A stretch of 64,000 bases of DNA from Acidimicrobiia bacterium (GCA_041676705.1 JBAYRL010000002.1:465533-529532); one strand, 5' to 3'. Numbered from the stretch's first letter, positions 8,107 to 17,699 are shown. The notes: generated from the letters alone by a model not told the origin. Numbers and translations are program-made.

Positions 8107-8138
8107 TTTTCCACACCTGTGGATTACCCTGTGGATGT
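8107..8138. promoter_or_regulatory. DnaA-box cluster upstream of dnaA
   Basis: TTTTCCACA at 8107-8115 and, on the other strand, TAATCCACA (8118-8126) differ from TTATCCACA by one base each. ACATCCACA (8130-8138) differs by two. Three closely packed near-matches just before dnaA suggest initiator binding. Confidence 0.6.
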
Positions 8139-8165
8139 CTAGTCAAGTATGGAGGCCTCGGACAC

Positions 8166-9590
8166 GTGCGCGAAGCTGGAACGCTCTGGGACGCCTGTTC
8201 CGAGATTCTACGAGAACAGGTCTCCGAAGCTGTCTGGCTAAGTTCGTTCAACGCGGCTTTCCCAATCGAAATCAATAACGATGTGCTCACTTTGGCCGTG
8301 CCATCATCGGTGGTTAAGGAACGGATCGAAGGTCGTTATTTAGCGCTTGTGCGAGACGCACTTTCTGAAGTTGGCGCCAGCGAAATCGCGCTCGACATTC
8401 AAGTTCAAACCCAAGGCGAAACCGACTCCACGACCCCTGACTACGACCAAATCTCGAATCCACCCACAGTTGCGCTGGCTACAAGCGATCTCGGTCACCT
8501 AGATCAAGAGAACAGGGTCGCCGACCCAACCGAAAATCATTCCAGCGACGCCTACACACCTCGAAGTACAGAAGGACGATTCACCTTCGAAGCCTTCGTT
8601 ATCGGGTCTTCTAACCGATTCGCCCATGCCGCAGCACTATCGGTGGCCGAACAGCCAGGTCGCTCTTACAATCCACTCTTTATCCATGGCCACGCGGGAC
8701 TCGGCAAAACACACCTGTTACAAGCCATTGCCAACTACGTGCGCAGCGTTTATCCCCGCTACATAGTGCGATACATCACCACCGAAAGCTTTCTCAATCA
8801 GTTCGTTGACGCCATTCGTACCAACACACCGAATGAATTTAAGCGTCGATATCGAGAAATCGATGTGTTGCTCCTCGATGACATTCAATTCATAGAAGGT
8901 CGGGAAGGTTTACAAGAAGAGCTCTTCCACACCTTCAACCATCTTCACGATGCCGACCGACAAATAGTGCTGTCTTCAGATCGACCACCAGATGCCATGG
9001 CAACGCTGGAAGATCGCTTGCGTAGTCGTTTCAAGATGGGTTTGATCACTGATATTCAACCCCCCGACTTCGAAACCCGTTTGGCGATTGTGCGCAAGAA
9101 AGCTGAACGTGAAACAACGCCAATACCACCCGATGTACTCGAGTTCATTGCCTCAAATATCAAAGACAACATTCGGGAGCTCGAAGGTGCTCTAATTCGG
9201 GTGAGCGCCTATTCGAACCTGACCAAAGAGCCGCTTTCGGCTGATCTGGCTCGTGAGGTGCTGGCCGACCTCGTCAACGGCGACCTGCCGCATCTCATCA
9301 CACCGAAGCTGATCTTAGAAGCCACTTCAGCCATGTTTGGTGACAGCGTCGAAGACATTGTGGGCCGCAGTCGACGCAAGCCTCTGGTCACAACACGCCA
9401 AATCGCCATGTACGTGTTTCGTGAAGCTACCGATTTAAGCTTCCCTGCCATTGGTCGTGAGTTCGGTGGCCGAGACCACACCACGATTATCCACGCTGTG
9501 GACAAGATTTCGGCATTGATGAAAGAACGCCGGGAAATTTATGACCAAGTTACCGAGCTTATGCAGGTCATCAGGGGTGGCGGAATATGA
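8166..9590 (+). CDS. dnaA: Chromosomal replication initiator DnaA
   Basis: DnaA binds DnaA boxes at oriC and melts the origin in its ATP form. The 474-residue protein has domain I (LWDACSEILREQVSEAVWLSSF), a short acidic linker, the AAA+ domain with Walker A GHAGLGKTHLLQAIANY and Walker B VLLLDDIQFIEG, the sensor region SSDRPP and the domain IV signature GGRDHTTIIHAVDKI. The GTG at 8166 is preferred: GGAGG lies ten bases upstream (8151-8155) and the product begins close to the normal DnaA N-terminus. The gene is flanked by DnaA-box regions on both sides. Confidence 0.96.
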   Translation: MREAGTLWDACSEILREQVSEAVWLSSFNAAFPIEINNDVLTLAVPSSVVKERIEGRYLALVRDALSEVGASEIALDIQVQTQGETDSTTPDYDQISNPPTVALATSDLGHLDQENRVADPTENHSSDAYTPRSTEGRFTFEAFVIGSSNRFAHAAALSVAEQPGRSYNPLFIHGHAGLGKTHLLQAIANYVRSVYPRYIVRYITTESFLNQFVDAIRTNTPNEFKRRYREIDVLLLDDIQFIEGREGLQEELFHTFNHLHDADRQIVLSSDRPPDAMATLEDRLRSRFKMGLITDIQPPDFETRLAIVRKKAERETTPIPPDVLEFIASNIKDNIRELEGALIRVSAYSNLTKEPLSADLAREVLADLVNGDLPHLITPKLILEATSAMFGDSVEDIVGRSRRKPLVTTRQIAMYVFREATDLSFPAIGREFGGRDHTTIIHAVDKISALMKERREIYDQVTELMQVIRGGGI

Positions 9591-9845
9591 TCACCACCTC
9601 TAAGCCCTCTGCCAACTACGCTGGGAAGAACTTGTTGGTATCGCGGGCAAAGACGTGCATAACTTTCTCACTGTCCACCGAATTACATGGCTGGAATACT
9701 CAAACTGTGAATCACTGTGGACAACCCTCGGACAACAAAATTGGCTCTGAGCTGGGTAAATGTGTGCCTATCCACAATCCACAGCCCTTATTAGAACTAT
9801 CGCGAGTTAAGCAACTAAATAAGTACATAGAAAGCGGGAATCAAG
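9591..9845. other. oriC: dnaA-dnaN intergenic region, likely core oriC
   Basis: The 255-bp gap holds a perfect actinobacterial DnaA box, TTGTCCACA on the minus strand at 9716-9724, plus near-matches CTGTCCACC (9671-9679), CTATCCACA (9768-9776) and CAATCCACA (9775-9783). An AT-rich stretch at about 9786-9835 could be the unwinding element. An open frame of 91 codons crosses the gap but has no recognisable product. A dnaA-dnaN origin is usual in actinobacteria. Confidence 0.75.
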
Positions 9846-10949
9846 TTGAAGTTCCTATGTGAACGAGATGCTCTTCTTGAAGCTTTATCTAACGCTGGTC
9901 GGGCTGTGTCGAATCGTGGCAACTCTGTAACAGCGCTCTCTGGTATTCGAGCTGAACTAAATGGTGACCAACTCACCCTCACCGGAACCGACCTAGATCT
10001 CACCATTTCGGTTCAAATCGAAGTTATGGGTGAAGTTGATGGCGTGGTAGTTCTGCCCGCCAAGCTGACCTCTGACATTGTGCGCGCCCTTGGTGAAGGG
10101 CGAGTGGAAATAACCGTTGAAGACGAAGAAGCTCGAATTGTTTCGGGACCAGCCAACTTCACTATCTTGTTGCTGCCGCCCGAGGGGTTCCCCACCCAAG
10201 CTCATGCCGATACCGAACCGGTAACCATTCCAGCCAAGTCATTCGCGGATGCCATAAAAATGGTGGTTCGCGCTGCCAGTCGAGATGAAACTCGCTCGGT
10301 TGCCCTAAACGGGGTGATGTTAGAGGCTGAAGCTAACGGACTGCGTCTGGTAGCCACCGACTCTTACCGCTTAGCAATTGCTGATTTGCCAGGCTTCTCA
10401 TTGCTAGGCGAACAAAGCCAAGTCATCGTGCCAGCCCGTGCGCTACAAGAACTGATCCGTCTTACGAGCGCTAGTTCTGATGAGCTGGAAGTGCATTTCG
10501 AGGAAAGTTTTGCAACCTTCCGCCTTGGCACCACCGAGGTCATCACTCGACTAATTTCAGCTGATTACCCGAATTACAAGGGGCTCATACCAACTACCAA
10601 CGAACGCAGCTTAAAAGTCGATCGCGACAGTTTTGTTGAATCAGTGCGGCGAGTTGCTCTAATGGTCCAAAGCACACAAACCCCGATTCGTATTTCGTGT
10701 GACACTGGCAATGTTGAGCTGCGGGCGGTAACACCCGATCGTGGTGAAGCCCGCGAGGCGCTCGAAGCGGAATATGAAGGCGAAGAGCTGCTGGTTGCTT
10801 TTAACCCCGAGTATCTCTTAGACGGTCTTGACGCGATTAGCGGCGAACAAGTGCAGTTGAGCTTGATCGATAATGTGCGGCCAGCCGTACTACGTGAGGC
10901 AGAGAGTGACGAGTTCACTTACGTTTTGATGCCCGTGCGTATTTCTTAA
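9846..10949 (+). CDS. dnaN: DNA polymerase III sliding clamp (beta)
   Basis: DnaN is the ring-shaped processivity clamp of replicative polymerase. The 367-residue protein has normal length for three clamp folds, starts MKFLCERDALLEALSNAGR, contains ALNGVMLEAEANGLRLVATDSYRLA in the middle and ends in the conserved YVLMPVRIS tail. The start is TTG at 9846, with only a weak purine-rich sequence (AAAGCGGGAA) before it. It is followed 9 bp later by recF. Confidence 0.96.
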   Translation: MKFLCERDALLEALSNAGRAVSNRGNSVTALSGIRAELNGDQLTLTGTDLDLTISVQIEVMGEVDGVVVLPAKLTSDIVRALGEGRVEITVEDEEARIVSGPANFTILLLPPEGFPTQAHADTEPVTIPAKSFADAIKMVVRAASRDETRSVALNGVMLEAEANGLRLVATDSYRLAIADLPGFSLLGEQSQVIVPARALQELIRLTSASSDELEVHFEESFATFRLGTTEVITRLISADYPNYKGLIPTTNERSLKVDRDSFVESVRRVALMVQSTQTPIRISCDTGNVELRAVTPDRGEAREALEAEYEGEELLVAFNPEYLLDGLDAISGEQVQLSLIDNVRPAVLREAESDEFTYVLMPVRIS

Positions 10950-10958
10950 GACGCTGCG

Positions 10959-12044
10959 ATGCGAGTTGAGCGGTTATCGCTGGACGGTTTTCGCAATTAT
11001 CGCCAAGCCGAGTTCGTATTTTCACCTGGGTTAACGGCCATTGTCGGTGCCAATGGTGAAGGCAAGACGAATTTGGCTGAAGCCGTAGCCTTTTTGGCAA
11101 CGTTGAGTTCGTTTCGCGGCGTAGCCAACGACGCATTGGTGGCCATTAACTCACCAGCAGCCATCATTCGCGCTGAAGGGGAGCGTAGTGGTCGCTCGTT
11201 GCTAATTGAGATCGAAATCTCATCGACCGGACGCACTCGAGCGCAGTTGAATCGCCAACGAATTACAAGAAACGCCGACCTGTTAGAAGCACTGCGGGTA
11301 ACGGTGTTTTCACCGGATGACCTGGAGTTGGTGAAAGGTGCGCCGGCGTTACGCCGACGTTTCATGGACGACTTGTTGGTGGCTCTCGACCCGCGCTTGG
11401 ACCGGGTGCGCAGCGACTTGGAACGAATTCTAAAACAGCGCAATATGCTCTTGAAACAACTTGGAGGTCGTCTCGATACCGACACCGCCGCCACCCTTGA
11501 AGTTTGGGATGAACGCCTGGGCAGTGTTGGCAGCACCCTAGGTCAGCAACGGGCGAGCTTGGTTGAAAAGCTGCGACCAGAGGTGGCGGTGGCTTATGAG
11601 TCTTTGGCGGGCGAGCCGAGCCACATCGAACTGCACTACAGCCCGAGTTGGCTGGAAGACTATCCCGCGGCGTTGGAAGCTAGTCGGGAAGCTGATTTAC
11701 GGCGGGGTATCACCCTTGAAGGGCCGCATCGAGATGAGTTTCATTTGGGGATTAACCAGTTGGTGGCCCGTACCCATGCTTCACAGGGTGAGCAGAGAAC
11801 GTTGGCCATTGCGCTGCGAATGGCTGCCAACCGGATGATCACCAACGAACTAGGGGTCTCACCGATTTTGGTGCTGGATGACATTTTCTCGGAGCTTGAC
11901 CCTCGCCGTAGCCAGGCGTTGTTAGATTCGCTACCACCTGGACAGACCCTGCTTACCACCGCTGGTGGTCTACCAGATGCTGCCAAGCCTGAGACGGTTT
12001 TGCATATTGAAGCCGGGCGAGTGATAGCCGATCATTACCCCTAA
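10959..12044 (+). CDS. recF: DNA replication and repair protein RecF
   Basis: RecF is an SMC-like ATPase that loads RecA at gaps through RecOR. The 361-residue protein starts MRVERLSLDGFRNY, has Walker A GANGEGKTNLAEA at about residue 30, the ABC-type signature ASQGEQRTLAIALRMA and Walker B PILVLDDIFSELD. It lies between dnaN and dciA with short gaps, as in most actinobacteria. Confidence 0.95.
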   Translation: MRVERLSLDGFRNYRQAEFVFSPGLTAIVGANGEGKTNLAEAVAFLATLSSFRGVANDALVAINSPAAIIRAEGERSGRSLLIEIEISSTGRTRAQLNRQRITRNADLLEALRVTVFSPDDLELVKGAPALRRRFMDDLLVALDPRLDRVRSDLERILKQRNMLLKQLGGRLDTDTAATLEVWDERLGSVGSTLGQQRASLVEKLRPEVAVAYESLAGEPSHIELHYSPSWLEDYPAALEASREADLRRGITLEGPHRDEFHLGINQLVARTHASQGEQRTLAIALRMAANRMITNELGVSPILVLDDIFSELDPRRSQALLDSLPPGQTLLTTAGGLPDAAKPETVLHIEAGRVIADHYP

Positions 12045-12066
12045 ATATGCCTACACTGGCAAGGCA

Positions 12067-12405
12067 ATGAGCCGGTTTCGACCATATTCTCCTTCAGAAC
12101 GAGACCCATCGACCTCGCCACGACCGATAAAGAATTCGCTCGATCAGGTGTTGCGGGCATTAGGTTCACCACCTGTGGACAAACTCACGTTATTACATGA
12201 GGAATGGGCGAAAATAGTGGGTGAGGCCATTGCTTCGGTGACCCAAATTGGGGCGTTGGTTGATGGTCGGCTCTCGGTGGCGGTTCCCGATGGTGGTTGG
12301 GCCAGTCAACTTCGCTGGATGGAAGCCGACTTAGTGCGTAAAATTGAGGCCTTTTTAGGCCCAGGAGTGGTTCTAGGCTTTGAAGTTCGCGTTCGTCCTC
12401 ACTGA
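12067..12405 (+). CDS. dciA: DciA-type helicase loader (DUF721)
   Basis: DciA proteins load the replicative helicase in bacteria that lack DnaC/DnaI. The 112-residue product has the DUF721 core from about residue 27 (LDQVLRALG, then LHEEWAKIVGEAIASVTQI and LSVAVPDGGWASQLRWMEADL). Its place between recF and gyrB is the standard actinobacterial position. A TACACT -10-like motif lies nine bases before the ATG. Confidence 0.88.
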   Translation: MSRFRPYSPSERDPSTSPRPIKNSLDQVLRALGSPPVDKLTLLHEEWAKIVGEAIASVTQIGALVDGRLSVAVPDGGWASQLRWMEADLVRKIEAFLGPGVVLGFEVRVRPH

Positions 12406-12460
12406 GGCCCTAAAAACGCCATGAAATAGGGTTAACTAGGCTGTTTAATGGCGTGTGGGC

Positions 12461-12469
12461 TGGTATAAT
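12461..12469 (+). promoter_or_regulatory. Extended -10 promoter of gyrB
   Basis: TGGTATAAT is a perfect extended -10 element (TGnTATAAT) with no good -35. It would start transcription near 12476, giving gyrBA its own promoter and a leader of about 88 bases. This argues against the upstream in-frame GTG at 12453 as the gyrB start. Confidence 0.6.
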
Positions 12470-12563
12470 TAAAGGACCACTTTTCGCAAAGGCAAGCGTT
12501 TATAACGCTGCTAGCGAACTTCGTTTCGAGGCGCGTAAATTGCGCTCTGCCGAAAGGCTCCGC

Positions 12564-14489
12564 TTGGCATCCCAAATAGATTCATATGGCGCGAAAGACA
12601 TTCAGGTTCTTGAGGGCCTAGAAGCTGTTCGTAAACGTCCTGGCATGTACATTGGCTCCACTGGTCCCAGCGGTCTGCACCACCTTGTTTATGAGGTTGT
12701 GGATAACGCTGTGGACGAGGCCATGGCAGGCCACTGCGACCGTATAGATATTGTCTTGTGGCCCGACGGTAGTTGCGAAATTATCGACGACGGTCGTGGT
12801 ATCCCAGTTGACCCTCATCCTCAATATCCCGAAATGTCGGCGGCCGAGGTTGTTCTCACCGTATTGCACGCTGGCGGCAAGTTCGGCGGCGACGGCTACA
12901 AAGTCTCTGGGGGTCTGCACGGCGTTGGTGTGTCGGTGGTGAACGCCCTTTCAACACGGGTTGAAGTCACCATTGATCGCGATGATATTCGCTATCGAAT
13001 GAGTTTTATAAACGGAGGCAAGCTGGAATCGGCGTTGGCACCAGCCGGTGAATCGCCCCAAGGCCGCCGCGGTACTGCCGTTCGCTTTTGGCCCGATCCA
13101 GCAATTTTTGAAGATCTGCATTTCGATGCTAAGACCCTGCTAGAACGCTTCCAGATGATGGCGTTTTTGAACCGTGGCCTCGAAATTTCGTTCTCAGACA
13201 AGCGCCACGATTCCGAAGCCCGTGAAGAGCTTTACCGTTACGACGGCGGCATCATCGACTTCGTGCGGCATGTAAATGCCAGCAAAGAACCGCTGTTTGA
13301 GGCGGTTGGATACCTGGCTCAAGAAGAAGAAGTTCAAGAAGTCGAGCTGGCCTTCCAATGGAACACCGGGTACCACGACGGCATTCATTCCTTTGCTAAC
13401 GGCATCAACACCACCGAGGGGGGAATGCACGTTGAAGGTTTCCGTAAATCTCTAACCAACGTCATCAACAAATACGCTCGAGCCAAGAACATCCTGAAAG
13501 AACGCGATGAGAACCTACAAGGCGAAGATATTCGTGAAGGTCTCACCGCCATCATCAGTGTTCGACTGCAAGAGCCACAGTTTGAGGGCCAAACCAAAGC
13601 CAAGTTGGGCAACGTTTCAATTCGGTCCTTAGTAGAACGAGCTACGAATGAGAAGCTGGCCGACTGGTTGGAAGAGAATCCAACGGAAGCCAAAGCTATC
13701 GTGGCCAAAGCAACCCAAGCCGCCCGGGCTCGCATCGCCGCTCAATCAGCACGTGCTGCTACCCGACGTAAATCGGCCCTTGATGGTGCTGGATTGCCCG
13801 GTAAGTTAACCGACTGTTCCTCGAACAACCCCGAAGAGTGCGAGCTTTACATTGTTGAGGGCAACTCGGCCGGAGGTTCGGCCAAAGACGCCCGCGATCC
13901 TCGTACCATGGCCATCTTGCCAATTCGAGGCAAAATTTTGAACGTTGAGCGGGCCCGCGAAGACAAAATGCTGGCCAACTTGGAAGTTCAAGCCTTAGTA
14001 CAAGCTATTGGCGGCAGTATCGGCGAAGAGTTCGATGTTTCTAAGGCGCGCTACCACAAGGTGATACTTCTAGCTGATGCCGACGTGGACGGTAGCCACA
14101 TTCGCACCTTGTTGCTCACCTTTTTCTTCCGCCAAATGAAAGATTTGGTAGCAGCAGGCATGGTTTACATTGCGCAACCCCCGTTGTATTCCACCGAAGT
14201 TGGCAAGTCGAAGATTTACTTGAAGGACGACGTCGCCAAAGCTGAGTTTTTGGCTGAACACCCCAATCATAAAGCTGAATTTCAACGGCTTAAGGGCTTA
14301 GGCGAAATGGACGCCGAAGAACTTTGGGCCACCACCATGGACCCTGAACAGCGAACGTTGTTGCAGGTCACCGTAGAGGCAGCCACGGTGGCCGACGAAG
14401 TGTTTTCCATTCTCATGGGCGAAGACGTCGAAAGTCGTAAGCGCTTCATCCAAACCAACGCTAAAGACGCAAGGTTCTTAGACATCTAA
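12564..14489 (+). CDS. gyrB: DNA gyrase subunit B
   Basis: GyrB is the ATPase subunit of gyrase, which introduces negative supercoils. The GHKL ATPase domain shows VLEGLEAVRKRPGMYIGST, DNAVDEA and GGLHGVGVSVVNALS; the TOPRIM region has EGNSAGGSAKDARDP and DADVDGSHIRTLLL. The TTG at 12564 is chosen because GAAAGG sits six bases upstream and the product then starts MASQIDSYGAKDIQVLEGL at 641 residues, normal length. An in-frame GTG at 12453 would place a promoter-like -10 inside the gene. The stop overlaps the gyrA ATG as TAATG. Confidence 0.94.
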   Translation: MASQIDSYGAKDIQVLEGLEAVRKRPGMYIGSTGPSGLHHLVYEVVDNAVDEAMAGHCDRIDIVLWPDGSCEIIDDGRGIPVDPHPQYPEMSAAEVVLTVLHAGGKFGGDGYKVSGGLHGVGVSVVNALSTRVEVTIDRDDIRYRMSFINGGKLESALAPAGESPQGRRGTAVRFWPDPAIFEDLHFDAKTLLERFQMMAFLNRGLEISFSDKRHDSEAREELYRYDGGIIDFVRHVNASKEPLFEAVGYLAQEEEVQEVELAFQWNTGYHDGIHSFANGINTTEGGMHVEGFRKSLTNVINKYARAKNILKERDENLQGEDIREGLTAIISVRLQEPQFEGQTKAKLGNVSIRSLVERATNEKLADWLEENPTEAKAIVAKATQAARARIAAQSARAATRRKSALDGAGLPGKLTDCSSNNPEECELYIVEGNSAGGSAKDARDPRTMAILPIRGKILNVERAREDKMLANLEVQALVQAIGGSIGEEFDVSKARYHKVILLADADVDGSHIRTLLLTFFFRQMKDLVAAGMVYIAQPPLYSTEVGKSKIYLKDDVAKAEFLAEHPNHKAEFQRLKGLGEMDAEELWATTMDPEQRTLLQVTVEAATVADEVFSILMGEDVESRKRFIQTNAKDARFLDI

Positions 14490-17209
14490 TGGCAGATAAC
14501 GAAAATTCCTCCGACGAAGAACCAACACCGGTAGATCCCAATAACCCCGGTCAAAATGGGGCCGAACCTGAAGGCATTTCCGTAGATGAAGCCGCGGAAT
14601 TGGTGGCCCTAGGTGGGGTGCAGCCCATCGAAATCGAACGCGAGATGGAGCAGTCGTTCCTCGAATATGCGATGTCGGTGATCGTGGCCCGTGCCTTGCC
14701 CGATGCTCGTGATGGACTAAAGCCTGTACACCGCCGCATTTTATGGGCAATGTCGGAAGGGGGCCTTCGCCCCGACCGTTCGCACGTGAAGTGCGCCACC
14801 GTCGTAGGCGATGTGCTTGGCAAATACCACCCCCACGGTGACCAGTCGGTATACGACGCCCTGGTGCGGATGGGTCAGCCCTTTAGTATTCGCCACACCC
14901 TGATCGACCCCCATGGCAACTTTGGTTCTCCAAGTGATCCTCCGGCGGCTTATCGCTATACCGAATGCCGTTTGGCGCCAATTGCCATGGAATTGTTGGC
15001 TGACATAGGCGAAGACACGGTTGACTTTTCGTCAAACTTCGATGGTCGTCACGAAGAGCCCGATGTATTGCCATCACGTTTTCCAAATCTGCTGGTAAAT
15101 GGCAGCCAAGGCATTGCCGTTGGTATGGCCACCAATATTCCGCCTCACAACTTAGGTGAGGTGATCGATGCCACCGTGCATCTGATTAACAACCCCGACG
15201 CCAGCGTGGAAGACCTGATGGCCTTTGTGAAAGGTCCCGATTTCCCCACCGGCGGTTTTATCATGGGCCGTGCTGGTATTGCTTCTGCTTATCGCACCGG
15301 TCGAGGATCAGTTCGTATTCGAGCGCGGGCCGAAATTGTGGAACGCAATGGCGGCGACCAAATCGTAGTCACCGAGATTCCTTACCAAACCAGCGTCGAG
15401 CAGATTGAACAGAAGGCCGCTGAGCTGGTCGAACGTCGTGAAATCGAAGGTATTCGAGCCATCAGAAACGAGTCAGCCAAGGGCGTAACTCGACTGGTCT
15501 TCGACCTCAAGCGCGATGCCCCGGCCTTGGTAATTCTGAATCAGCTTTACAAATACACCCCGCTGCAAACCAGCTTTGCGGTGAACATGGTGGCGCTAGT
15601 CGACGGCGTGCCACGCACGTTAAATCTACGCGACGCACTCTTGGCTTACGTCGACCACCAAATTGAAGTGGTTACTCGTCGTTCGGAATTCCGGCTCGCC
15701 AAAGCCCAAGATCGGGCACATATTGTCGAAGGCCTTATTCGAGCGCTTGATCTGATGGACCAAATCATCGCCACCATTCGAGCCTCAGCCGACACGGCCA
15801 CCGCCCGAGCGGCTTTAATGGCAGCACCTTTTGAGTTCTCGGAAATTCAGGCCACCCATATTTTAGAAATGGCGTTGCGTCGGCTCACCCAACTTGGTCG
15901 AACCGAACTCGAAGAAGAGTACGCCAAGTTGATGGCCACCATCGCCGAACTTCAAGAGATTCTGGGTAGCGAAGGCAGACTTCGTGAGGTTATTTGCGAA
16001 GAGATCAGCACAATTCGCGAGAAGTTTGCGACCCCTAGGCGCTGCGAGTTGCAGGTTGATTTTGGTGATATCGATATCGAAGACCTGATCGATGACGAAG
16101 AGGTAGTGGTCACCCTTTCCGATCGCGGCTATATCAAGACCGTTTCAATTGATGCCTTCCGTACCCAACAGCGAGGCGGTGTCGGTGTAGCCGGAGCGAG
16201 ACTGCGTGACGACGATTTTGTGACCCAGGTTATCCACACCTCGGCACACGCTTATCTGCTGTTTTTCTCAAACCGGGGGCGGGTTTACCGCTTGAAAGCT
16301 CACCAGATTCCCATGATGGACCGCACCGCCCGGGGCATGGCCATTGTGAACCTGCTGCAGCTACAACCTGACGAGAAAATTCAGGCTTTAATCGATACCC
16401 GTGACTACGAAACCAGTCGCTACTTGTTCTTCGCAACCAAACAGGGTCAAGTAAAGAAAACTCGTTTCAGCGATTACGACTCATCGCTTCGTGCTGGGCT
16501 CATCGCTCTACGTTTACGAGACGATGACGAGTTGGTATCGGTGTTCCCCACTTCGGGTGAAAGCGACATTTTGATGACTTCAAAACGAGGTCAAACCATT
16601 CGCTTCACCGAGTCTGAAGTTCGCCCGATGGGCCGTGCCGCAAGCGGGGTGCGCGGTATGCGACTACGTGAAGGTGACCAGGTTGTAGCCGCCGACGTGG
16701 TTCGAGAAGACGCTGATTATGTCATTCTCACCGATCATGGTTACGGCAAACGCACGCTGACCACCGAATTTCCGCGTAAAGGCCGAGGTACCCTCGGTGT
16801 CCGTGGAATGGCGCTGAACGAGCAGCGCGGCGAAGTTGTTTCAGCGTTTCTAGCCAATGAGTTGGACGAAATTGTGGTTATTAGCTCGGGTGGAATTCTC
16901 ATCCGAACCAAAGTCGCCAACATTTCTACCCAAGGCCGGACTGCTACCGGGGTACGGGTGATGAGTCTCGATGAAGGTTCTAAGGTGGCCTCGGTGGCCT
17001 TAGTTGCACCTAATGGTGCCGACGAAGACGAATACGGTGAAGCCGATGCACTCGGTTTAGGAACCGAGGTCGTTGGAACTACTGGTGCCGATGTCACTGC
17101 CGACAACGATGTTACGGCTGAAATTGCTGATGACGCGGCGGTCGAATTTGCGCAAGATCAGGAAATAATCGTGGGTTTGCCAGAAGAGAGCGACGAGCAA
17201 GACGATTAA
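14489..17209 (+). CDS. gyrA: DNA gyrase subunit A
   Basis: GyrA cuts and rejoins DNA through a catalytic tyrosine, here Tyr157 in AYRYTECRL. The 906-residue protein has an extra acidic N-terminal stretch of about 45 residues, the breakage-reunion domain to about 520, and a C-terminal beta-pinwheel with repeated G-x-G-V-R-G-M-type blades and a GyrA-box-like QRGGVGVAGA. The tail is acidic. In the quinolone-determining region the motif is HPHGDQSVYD: the position equal to E. coli Ser83 is Gln119 and that equal to Ala84 is Ser120. No intein is present. It is translationally coupled to gyrB. Confidence 0.97.
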   Translation: MADNENSSDEEPTPVDPNNPGQNGAEPEGISVDEAAELVALGGVQPIEIEREMEQSFLEYAMSVIVARALPDARDGLKPVHRRILWAMSEGGLRPDRSHVKCATVVGDVLGKYHPHGDQSVYDALVRMGQPFSIRHTLIDPHGNFGSPSDPPAAYRYTECRLAPIAMELLADIGEDTVDFSSNFDGRHEEPDVLPSRFPNLLVNGSQGIAVGMATNIPPHNLGEVIDATVHLINNPDASVEDLMAFVKGPDFPTGGFIMGRAGIASAYRTGRGSVRIRARAEIVERNGGDQIVVTEIPYQTSVEQIEQKAAELVERREIEGIRAIRNESAKGVTRLVFDLKRDAPALVILNQLYKYTPLQTSFAVNMVALVDGVPRTLNLRDALLAYVDHQIEVVTRRSEFRLAKAQDRAHIVEGLIRALDLMDQIIATIRASADTATARAALMAAPFEFSEIQATHILEMALRRLTQLGRTELEEEYAKLMATIAELQEILGSEGRLREVICEEISTIREKFATPRRCELQVDFGDIDIEDLIDDEEVVVTLSDRGYIKTVSIDAFRTQQRGGVGVAGARLRDDDFVTQVIHTSAHAYLLFFSNRGRVYRLKAHQIPMMDRTARGMAIVNLLQLQPDEKIQALIDTRDYETSRYLFFATKQGQVKKTRFSDYDSSLRAGLIALRLRDDDELVSVFPTSGESDILMTSKRGQTIRFTESEVRPMGRAASGVRGMRLREGDQVVAADVVREDADYVILTDHGYGKRTLTTEFPRKGRGTLGVRGMALNEQRGEVVSAFLANELDEIVVISSGGILIRTKVANISTQGRTATGVRVMSLDEGSKVASVALVAPNGADEDEYGEADALGLGTEVVGTTGADVTADNDVTAEIADDAAVEFAQDQEIIVGLPEESDEQDD

Positions 17210-17312
17210 TGCCGAAGATCACCTAGAACTTGGGTGTTGCTAACCGAGCGGCCTCTACTTCCTCTTTGTAACTACTTCCCCTGTTTAACCCAACCAGTTT
17301 TTGGATGGAATC

Positions 17313-17699
17313 ATGGAAGTACGTGGACCGCTCGAAGCAAGTTTTGTTCGCCAAACTCGAGGTAACAAGAGCGAATACGGTTCGGTGTTGCCCTTAATGG
17401 CCGTGCTACTAGTCGCAACGGCGGCCGCTATTTGGGGTCTGGCCACTTATGGGTCTCTGTTAATTGAACGTGCTGAAGCTCAAAGCGCAGCTGACGCCGC
17501 AGCTTTAGCGGCAGGCCTAGGCAGCGACGACGACGCCCGCCTGGTGGCCAATGCCAACGGCGCAACTCTTGTGTGGATAAAGCGCAGCGGTGCCCAGGTG
17601 GAAGTAAAGGTGCAAGTAGGCCGAGCTCATGCTCGTGCTCGTGCCGAAATCGAGCGGCATTACCAAGGGCCACGCTATGAAACCGCTTCGATACCCTAG
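17313..17699 (+). CDS. TadE-like membrane protein near gyrA
   Basis: The 128-residue product has one hydrophobic helix at about 25-48 (LPLMAVLLVATAAAIWGLATYG) followed by LIERAEAQSAADAAALAAG, the typical start of TadE/TadG-like pilus-associated or secretion-neighbourhood proteins. The rest is a short extracytoplasmic domain. Such proteins are usually exported through a pilus or secretion apparatus, but no Tad genes are nearby, so the role is unknown. The ATG at 17313 is chosen because GGATGG lies upstream; a TTG at 17301 is possible. Confidence 0.65.
   Translation: MEVRGPLEASFVRQTRGNKSEYGSVLPLMAVLLVATAAAIWGLATYGSLLIERAEAQSAADAAALAAGLGSDDDARLVANANGATLVWIKRSGAQVEVKVQVGRAHARARAEIERHYQGPRYETASIP

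Larger units (their letters stand above)
7661..8165. other. oriC: rpmH-dnaA intergenic region, part of oriC
   Basis: This 505-bp gene-free stretch separates the divergent rpmH and dnaA genes. It holds the rpmH ribosome binding site, a clear dnaA promoter at 7941-7970, an AT-rich patch around 7870-7980, and three DnaA-box-like sites at 8107-8138 just before the dnaA start. An in-frame TTG at 8043 would extend dnaA through these sites, but the extra residues are Cys/Gly-rich and unlike DnaA, so the region is taken as non-coding. Confidence 0.75.

Noticed and set aside
8043..8165. N-terminal extension of dnaA from TTG 8043
   Set aside because: The extra 41 residues are Cys/Gly-rich and unlike DnaA, and they would code through DnaA-box-like sites; GTG 8166 has a GGAGG upstream.
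9587..9862. Open frame of 91 codons between dnaA and dnaN
   Set aside because: It overlaps both genes, has no ribosome binding site or family pattern, and its sequence is explained by DnaA boxes of the origin.
12453..12563. N-terminal extension of gyrB from GTG 12453
   Set aside because: It would place a perfect extended -10 promoter inside the gene and add 37 residues not typical of GyrB; TTG 12564 has a better ribosome binding site.
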